A stretch of DNA of 64,000 nt, taken from the NCBI GenBank assembly GCA_029261295.1, contig JAJDBP010000024.1:1-64000 (forward strand). Direction: 5' to 3'. Below are positions 59,011 through 64,000 of this stretch, in pieces. Under the pieces are notes generated by a model. It was not told the origin of the DNA, searched no databases, and was given only the letters and a program-made list of their open reading frames with translations. The position numbers and the translations under genes were made by a program. The stretch is from Nitrospirales bacterium. Its GTDB lineage: Bacteria; Nitrospirota; Nitrospiria; Nitrospirales; UBA8639. The stretch's first letter is position 1, and every line of letters starts with the position of its first letter.

Positions 59011-59963
59011 TTGCAATTCGAATATCTTCTACTTCGGCAACAGCTGGCAGTCTTGAACCGGTTAGCCAAACGACCACAACTGACTTGTCTTGATCGACTC
59101 TTCTGGGTCGTGGTTTCCCAATTCTGGAGCCATTGGTCGGAGACTCTCCATATTGTGCAACCTCAGACGTTCCTCCGATGGCACCGGCAGGGTTTCCGTC
59201 AGTACTGGACATGGAAAAGTCGTAAGCAGAATCCGGGAGGTCCCTTTATTGATCTAGAGATCAGGAATCTTATAAGAACGATGAGTCGGGCCAATCCGTT
59301 GTGGGGGGATCCGCGGATTCATGGGGAACTGCTCAAGCTCGACATTCATGTATTGCAGGCCACAGTGTCGAAATACATGATACGACACCGGAATCCGCCC
59401 TCCCAATCCTGGCGGATTTTCCTGACTAATCACGCGTCTGACCTTGTCGCCATTGATTTCCTAACTGTTCCCACGGCGACATTTCGTGTCCTCTATGTTT
59501 TCCTCGTGTTGTCGCATAAGCGGCGCTCGGTGGTTCATTTCGCAATCACGGACCATCTTACGGCTGAATGGACTGCGCAGCCTTTCCGTACGACACGGCT
59601 CCAAGCTATGTGTTGCGGGATCGAGATCAAATTTATGGAAGGGAATTTCAACAAAGAGTTGATGGGATGGGTATTGAGCAGGTATGCACGTCTCCGCGCT
59701 CTCCGTGGCAGAATCCGTATGTGGAGCGACTGATCGGCTCAGTTCGTCGAGAGTGTCTCGACCATCTGATTATTTTGAATGCTTCGCATCTTCATCGAAT
59801 ACTACGATGTTATTTGGTCTACTACCATGGGAGTCGGACCCATCTTTCTCTCAACAAGGATACTCCAGAAGAACGAGAGAACGAGTCACCAAAAATGGGG
59901 AAGATCCACGCCATTCCGATAGTTGGAGGACTCCATCACAGATATACTCGACGAGCGGCATGA
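59011..59963 (+). pseudogene. Frameshifted rve-type transposase
   Basis: The first frame (QFEYLLLRQQLAVLNRLAKR ... LVAIDFLTVPTATFRVLYVF) has the N-terminal region and first catalytic D; the second frame (PYDTAPSYVLRDRDQIYGRE ... SPRSPWQNPYVERLIGSVRR, ECLDHLI) has the second D and E. They are joined out of frame near 59,585, where a short deletion removed part of the normal link, so no full transposase is made. The N-terminus also appears trimmed. Unrelated in its ends to the IS at 55,490. Confidence 0.82.
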
Positions 59964-60069
59964 GGATGAAATGTACATCGGCAGGTGAGAGATGAATAAA
60001 TAGAAGGGACCGCCCGCCATACCTGATTTAGCTCCGAAATACTCTGGAAATTTCTTAAGTGTCTGGCAA

Positions 60070-60115
60070 AAAAAAATCCTCTGTGAGCTATAACTCACAG
60101 AGGATTTTTTTTGTG
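60070..60115 (-). terminator. Strong bidirectional terminator after the Skp-like gene
   Basis: AATCCTCTGTGAG-loop-CTCACAGAGGATT, a 13-bp perfect stem flanked by A-rich and T-rich runs, so it can act for both strands. It lies 19 bp after the Skp-like stop. Confidence 0.9.
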
Positions 60116-60133
60116 TGATATGTGTCGATGGTG

Positions 60134-60715
60134 TTACTTATGGCGTTTATTGAATTCTTTAATGACTTCGTTGGTGAGGTCTAATCCATCGCGATGGTAC
60201 ATGACGATTTTGAAGGTATTTTCGCTTCCTTTGTCCACCACGATATCAAACCCATGTCGTTTAGCGACGATGGAGGTGGCGTCTGATATTTTTTTCATGT
60301 ACTCCTGGACCAGTTCTTTTTGCTTTTGTCCTAATTCAGCTTGGAATTCTTGCCCGCGTTTTTGCCACCCTTGAAACTTTTGAGAGAAACGGTCTTGTTT
60401 GACCTTTTGTTCTTCTTCACTGAGTTTGCCTTGAGTGGATTCAAGATCTTTTTGCAGTTTCTCTAATTCCTTTTGGTCGTTTTTCATGACGGTTTCCCGA
60501 GCCTTGGCATGTTCTTTGAGACTGGCTAAGGCCCGACCCCCGGCTTTCGATTTTTCAATGACCCTTTGGGGGTCGATCACTCCCACCCGGAAGGATTTTT
60601 TCTTGGTGGCTGAGAGGGCGGCTTCTCCCGTCATTCCCAACGCACACAGTCCAACTATGAGGATTGTGCAAAGTTTTTTGAATGCTGGAACGTTCGAGAA
60701 CATCTTCTTCATCAT
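60134..60715 (-). CDS. Periplasmic chaperone, OmpH/Skp family
   Basis: 193 aa. Signal peptide (LCTILIVGLCALGMTGEAAL, cleavage near residue 36), then KKSFRVGVIDPQRVIEKSKA (the family's first strand), a long charged coiled-coil (about 65-150, KELEKLQKDLESTQGKLSEE, QKFQGWQKRGQEFQAELGQK) and a return strand GFDIVVDKGSENTFKI. Skp trimers hold unfolded outer-membrane proteins in their coiled-coil arms. Monocistronic here with its own terminator, rather than beside bamA or lpxD. Confidence 0.88.
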   Translation of the reverse strand: MMKKMFSNVPAFKKLCTILIVGLCALGMTGEAALSATKKKSFRVGVIDPQRVIEKSKAGGRALASLKEHAKARETVMKNDQKELEKLQKDLESTQGKLSEEEQKVKQDRFSQKFQGWQKRGQEFQAELGQKQKELVQEYMKKISDATSIVAKRHGFDIVVDKGSENTFKIVMYHRDGLDLTNEVIKEFNKRHK

Positions 60716-60910
60716 AGCTATTCCTCTGGTAATTTAAGGATGAGATTTCGTGAGCTCGCTAAACTACACGAGTGTAGGAGGCTCGAGGTAAACCCTGTGA
60801 GGGTAACGAGGCGGATTGGGCCTGTCAAGCTTGTGTCGGGTTCCACTAATTGTTGAAGTTTTTGATAGAATGGAGTGCTCTAATTGGTTCAAGAATTTCC
60901 CTCGTGACAC

Positions 60911-61585
60911 ATGATTCATCAAGACCGTTCGATTAACATTGTCTGTTTTGGGGATAGCTTAACTTTAGGCTATCTGTCTCCCACACGAGATTCGCCATTT
61001 CCGGAAAGTATTCCGTATGGGGCCTATTTGCGTGACTGGTTAGATGCTAGGGCGCACGTCTTGGTACGAGGCGTATGTGGAGAAACCACGGAAGATATGC
61101 GACGGCGGTTTCACCCTGATGTGCTTGATCATAAGCCGGAGATGGTTGTTATTTTAGGTGGCACCAATGATTTAAGTGTGGGGATTTCTCCTGAGACTAT
61201 TATGGGCAATCTTCAGGTGTTTTATGATCAAGCTCAAGCCAATGGGCTGTTGCCCGTTGCGGTGACTGTTCCTTCATTACGGGAAGATGGTTGGCTTGCT
61301 TCTGAAGGTGATGGAGGTGGGGGAGTATCTGCGATTTCACCGGCTATAAAGCAAGCCATTGCCCAACGTGTGGTATTGAATCAGTCGCTAAAAGAGTATT
61401 GTGGGACACGTCAGATTCCCGTGGTCGATTGGTTTGCCGAAACATGCGAGCCCGAAACGCAAGTGTTAGCTTCAGTCTATTCTAATGATGGCTTGCATCT
61501 CACAACCACGGGATATCGAAAGCTGGCGGAGATGATTTGGGCGCAGGTATTGGAGAATTGGTTGAAAACGAACGGCTTGGACTAA
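60911..61585 (+). CDS. SGNH/GDSL-type hydrolase (arylesterase-like)
   Basis: 224 aa. Block I CFGDSLTLGY (catalytic Ser), block II Gly in RGVCGETTEDMRRR, block III GGTNDLSVG (Asn) and block V NDGLHLTTTGYRKLA (Asp/His). The closest functional family is TesA/arylesterase-type hydrolases, but without a signal peptide, so cytoplasmic. The start follows CCCTCGTGACAC with no strong ribosome site. Substrate unknown. Confidence 0.88.
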   Translation: MIHQDRSINIVCFGDSLTLGYLSPTRDSPFPESIPYGAYLRDWLDARAHVLVRGVCGETTEDMRRRFHPDVLDHKPEMVVILGGTNDLSVGISPETIMGNLQVFYDQAQANGLLPVAVTVPSLREDGWLASEGDGGGGVSAISPAIKQAIAQRVVLNQSLKEYCGTRQIPVVDWFAETCEPETQVLASVYSNDGLHLTTTGYRKLAEMIWAQVLENWLKTNGLD

Positions 61586-61687
61586 TACCTTGAAAGAGGT
61601 CTGTTGGAGATGGCTCCACCCGAAATGGCCAGATTCTTCAGGTAGAAAAGTCAGTCAGAGTTCTGGAATTTGGCTTGCTAGCCGGGC

Positions 61688-62137
61688 TTAAGTTTTCGAG
61701 CTTGAGGAGGACGAGGATGCTGAAGAGGATGAATCTGAGCCTGAGGAACTTGAAGAACCCGATGAACTTGGCGTACTCGAGGAACTTGAAGAAGAGCTGC
61801 TGCTGCTTTCACCACCGCTCTTGGTTGAGGAACTTTCCCCGGTAGATGTACTCTCTGAATTTCCTTTGCTCTCCGTTGGCGCGGTGGAACTTTTTACCTC
61901 GGTTTTCTCTCCTTTATTCTCCGGTTTAGCATTGGGGTCTTTGAGCTTATCGGAGTAGTCTGTCACGTACCAGCCGGTACCCTTAAACATGATCGCCGGG
62001 GCAGAAATGATTTTGTTGACAGGCTTACCTTCTGCGCACCCCAATTGATCGCAGGTTTGTATGGAGGCATCGGTCATCTTTTGCTGGAGTTCAAACCGTT
62101 TTTCACAACTGGTACATTGATATTCGTAAATCGGCAC
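61688..62137 (-). CDS. FmdB-family zinc-ribbon protein with polyserine tail
   Basis: 149 aa from a GTG six nt after AGGAGG, giving the family start MPIYEYQC; a TTG two codons earlier is weaker. The CxxC pair in YQCTSCEKRFEL and the later TCDQLGC fit the FmdB/CxxC regulatory domain, and IISAPAIMFKGTGWYVTDYS is the conserved family end. Beyond residue about 72 the tail is low-complexity: Lys/Glu/Thr-rich, then about 50 residues mostly Ser. The family is thought to be regulatory; the tail is probably disordered. Confidence 0.85.
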   Translation of the reverse strand: MPIYEYQCTSCEKRFELQQKMTDASIQTCDQLGCAEGKPVNKIISAPAIMFKGTGWYVTDYSDKLKDPNAKPENKGEKTEVKSSTAPTESKGNSESTSTGESSSTKSGGESSSSSSSSSSSTPSSSGSSSSSGSDSSSSASSSSSSSKT

Positions 62138-62279
62138 CGGCAACCTCCTCTAATCAAACAATAAGCAAATGTTCACACGACCATGCGTCAAGTATAGATA
62201 AGGCATTTTCCCCATAGGTCAAGAGACATGCCTCTTCTTTACTGAGAGTATTGGGCTGCGTTTTCCATGAATCCAGACG

Positions 62280-63473
62280 TTATTCCAGGCGGGCAATGGC
62301 TTGCGTCAATTGCTGCAAGCCTTCTTCAATGACCGGTAAGGATTCGGTATAGGAAAACCGGAGGTGGGCATTGGTACCAAAGGGTTCTCCTGGCACACAC
62401 GCCACTTTGGCCTCATTGAGAAAAAAGTTGGCCAGATCAAAGGGTGTTGATAACACTTGACCTTGATATCGTCGGCCTAATAAGCCGGTGATATTGGGGA
62501 ACGCGTAAAAGGCTCCGGCTGGCATCGGGCAGTGAATGCCTTCTATTTGATTGAATCCTGTCACAATCGCACGACGTCTGATATCTAATTCCTTGACCAA
62601 ATGGTCAATATAGGTTCTTCCTCCCTGCATGGCACCGACGGCGGCTTTTTGGGCAATGGAAGTGGGATTGGAGGTGCTTTGGCTTTGAATATTTCCCATG
62701 GCCTTGAGTATCGGTTCTGGGCCAGCCGCGTATCCTATGCGCCAACCAGTCATCGAATAGGTTTTTGAGACGCCATTCACAATCACCGTTTGCTGTGCCA
62801 TGTCAGGGTGGACGGTGGCGATGGAGCAATGGTGGTGGTCGTCATAGACCATCTGTTCGTAAATTTCGTCAGAAATAACCAAGAGGTTATGTTGTATGGC
62901 TAGCGAGGCAATGCCTTCGAGAGTTTTTCGCGTATACATACTCCCCGTGGGATTACACGGGGAATTTAAAATGATGGCCTTGGTGCGTTCTGTAATGAGG
63001 TTTTTTAAGGTAGACAGATCAATTGCGAAATTTTCAGACTCTGACGTTGGCAGAAAAACCGGCGTAGCATCAGCGACAAGAATTTGCTCCGGATAGGAGA
63101 CCCAGTAGGGGGCGGGGATAATCACTTCATCCCCAGTTTCAAACAGGGCCAGGGCTAAGTTGAAGAGTGTATGTTTCGCTCCGCAAGAGACGACAATTTG
63201 TGCGCGTGAATAGGTGAGGCCTTGATCACGGGTGAATTTCTCGATGATGGCATCTTTTAATTCATCGATACCGGTGACAGCAGTATATTTTGTAAATCCA
63301 GCCTGGATGGCAGAAATAGCGGCATCTTTGGCTTCGTCGGGGGAATCGAGCCAAGGCTCCCCGGCCGTGAAATTAAAGACCTGTTGCCCTTGTGCCACTA
63401 AAGATTTCACGGTGGCGGAAAGCTGTAACGTGGGCGAGGGCGTGATTCGTGTGGTTCGAGTTGCGAGATTCAT
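62280..63473 (-). CDS. Pyridoxal-phosphate aminotransferase, aspartate aminotransferase type
   Basis: 397 aa, fold type I. Signatures: FNFTAGEPWLDSPDEAK, SCGAKHTLFNLALAL, PYWVSYPEQI, NSPCNPTGSMYT, ISDEIYEQMVYD and the PLP-lysine motif VNGVSKTYSMTGWRIGYAAG; the C-terminal Arg lies in AHLRFSYTES. This matches class I-beta aspartate (and often prephenate-acting) aminotransferases of thermophile/Nitrospirota type. The start codon overlaps the coaD stop by 4 nt (ATGA), indicating translational coupling. Confidence 0.92.
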   Translation of the reverse strand: MNLATRTTRITPSPTLQLSATVKSLVAQGQQVFNFTAGEPWLDSPDEAKDAAISAIQAGFTKYTAVTGIDELKDAIIEKFTRDQGLTYSRAQIVVSCGAKHTLFNLALALFETGDEVIIPAPYWVSYPEQILVADATPVFLPTSESENFAIDLSTLKNLITERTKAIILNSPCNPTGSMYTRKTLEGIASLAIQHNLLVISDEIYEQMVYDDHHHCSIATVHPDMAQQTVIVNGVSKTYSMTGWRIGYAAGPEPILKAMGNIQSQSTSNPTSIAQKAAVGAMQGGRTYIDHLVKELDIRRRAIVTGFNQIEGIHCPMPAGAFYAFPNITGLLGRRYQGQVLSTPFDLANFFLNEAKVACVPGEPFGTNAHLRFSYTESLPVIEEGLQQLTQAIARLE

Positions 63474-63958
63474 GATCGAGTTAATCGTAATTGGGTGACA
63501 AGCCGTTCAGCGACTTCTGGATGTAAAAAGTCATGAAGAGGTCCTCCGACCAAGGCAACCTCTTTCACCATGCTGGAGGTCAGATACGAATATTCTTCGC
63601 TGGCCATGAGAAACATGGTTTCTAAGTTTTGATCGAGTTTGCGGTTCAATAAGGCCATCTGAAATTCATGTTCAAAGTCAGAAACGGCGCGGAGTCCACG
63701 GATGATGGCTTGCGCGCCACGACGCCGAACATATTCTACCAGTAAACCCTCAAACGGTTCGACGACGACCCCAGGGAGGTCTCTTGTCACAATTTTTGCC
63801 AATTCGACGCGATCTTTTAAATCAAACAACGGGGCTTTTCGTGGATTAGGGGCCACCGCTACCACCACTTGCTGAACGACATGAAGGCTACGGGCAATTA
63901 CGTCGGCGTGGCCGCGTGTAATAGGATCAAACGTGCCAGGATAAATTCCGGTGGTCAT
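63470..63958 (-). CDS. coaD: Phosphopantetheine adenylyltransferase
   Basis: 162 aa, the usual size. Catalyses ATP plus 4'-phosphopantetheine to dephospho-CoA in coenzyme A synthesis. Motifs: IYPGTFDPITRGHADVI (TxGH nucleotidyltransferase motif), AVAPNPRKAPLF, GLLVEYVRRRGAQAIIRGLR, ALLNRKLDQNLETMFLMA and YSYLTSSMVKEVA. Hexameric cytoplasmic enzyme. Overlaps the aminotransferase start by 4 nt. A GTG/ATG start at 63,958 fits the family N-terminus. Confidence 0.95.
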   Translation of the reverse strand: MTTGIYPGTFDPITRGHADVIARSLHVVQQVVVAVAPNPRKAPLFDLKDRVELAKIVTRDLPGVVVEPFEGLLVEYVRRRGAQAIIRGLRAVSDFEHEFQMALLNRKLDQNLETMFLMASEEYSYLTSSMVKEVALVGGPLHDFLHPEVAERLVTQLRLTRS

Positions 63959-64000
63959 ACTTTACAACTCATCCTTTGTTGAACCGGTGTCGGGGGGCTG

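Noticed and set aside
61700-61830. Ser-codon repeat as a possible microsatellite phase switch
   Set aside because: Codons are mixed and the frame closes the gene; length changes would be in multiples of three rather than switching the frame.

Overview
The window looks like a chromosomal segment of a Nitrospira-like bacterium (phylum Nitrospirota). This is inferred from two PEP-CTERM proteins, the flavour of the housekeeping genes (serS, rph, rdgB, coaD) and the density of small tRNA-targeting integrative elements; no marker gene fixes the taxonomy. Housekeeping flanks lie at 1-11.35 kb and 55.47-64 kb. Between them sits about 44 kb of inserted, mostly more AT-rich accessory DNA.

Left flank (1-11,352): an exported metallo-beta-lactamase-fold hydrolase with a divergent HxlR regulator; a decayed accessory patch (TPR protein, truncated molybdenum-carrier-like gene, pentapeptide-repeat protein, a cluster of very small membrane proteins); a zinc-ribbon coiled-coil protein; a lipoprotein; serS followed by tRNA-Ser(TGA); and an rph-rdgB operon whose last codons run into tRNA-Pro(TGG). 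Parts of the patch at 1.7-6.6 kb are second copies of DNA found at 33.4-35.8 kb inside the island.

Island (11,353-55,472): two integrative elements sit back to back on one tRNA-Arg(TCT) gene. The intact tRNA is at 38,664-38,740. A 43-bp copy of its 5' half lies at 11,353-11,395 and a 43-bp copy of its 3' half at 55,426-55,468. All three share a 12-bp segment of the anticodon arm. Element A (about 27.3 kb) ends with a tyrosine integrase reading toward the tRNA 5' end. Element B (about 16.7 kb) begins with an unrelated-looking tyrosine integrase reading toward the tRNA 3' end. Joining the outer halves restores one ancestral tRNA-Arg. The elements are mirror images in layout: integrase and a ribbon-helix-helix (RHH) gene at the tRNA, a divergent second RHH gene, then cargo, then a replication block (AlpA-like HTH, Toprim primase/RepA-type ATPase, zinc-ribbon or SH3-like small proteins). 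No capsid, terminase or conjugation genes are visible, so P4-like satellites or autonomously replicating integrative elements are the closest analogies.

Much of the cargo looks defensive. Element A carries a 1458-aa NTPase with a C-terminal PD-(D/E)XK-like nuclease domain, a two-gene pair of NTPases (the second with GAF-like regions and a C-terminal membrane helix), a PIN-like protein, an Mrr-like nuclease, and a TIR protein with two membrane helices. It also carries two PEP-CTERM proteins, a DUF4265-like protein and a striking array of 22 GTTTCC/GGAAAC hexamers beside the primase, which is a candidate origin. Element B carries a type III restriction-modification pair (mod/res) followed by an Mrr-like gene, a membrane protein, a DUF3644-like protein, and a stand-alone RarA C-terminal-like domain.

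Right flank (55,473-64,000): a complete IS with matching inverted repeats abuts the island edge. It is followed by a secreted dockerin/IPT/collagen-repeat protein, a frameshifted second transposase, a Skp/OmpH-like chaperone with a strong terminator, an SGNH hydrolase, an FmdB-type zinc ribbon with a polyserine tail, and a translationally coupled coaD-aminotransferase pair.
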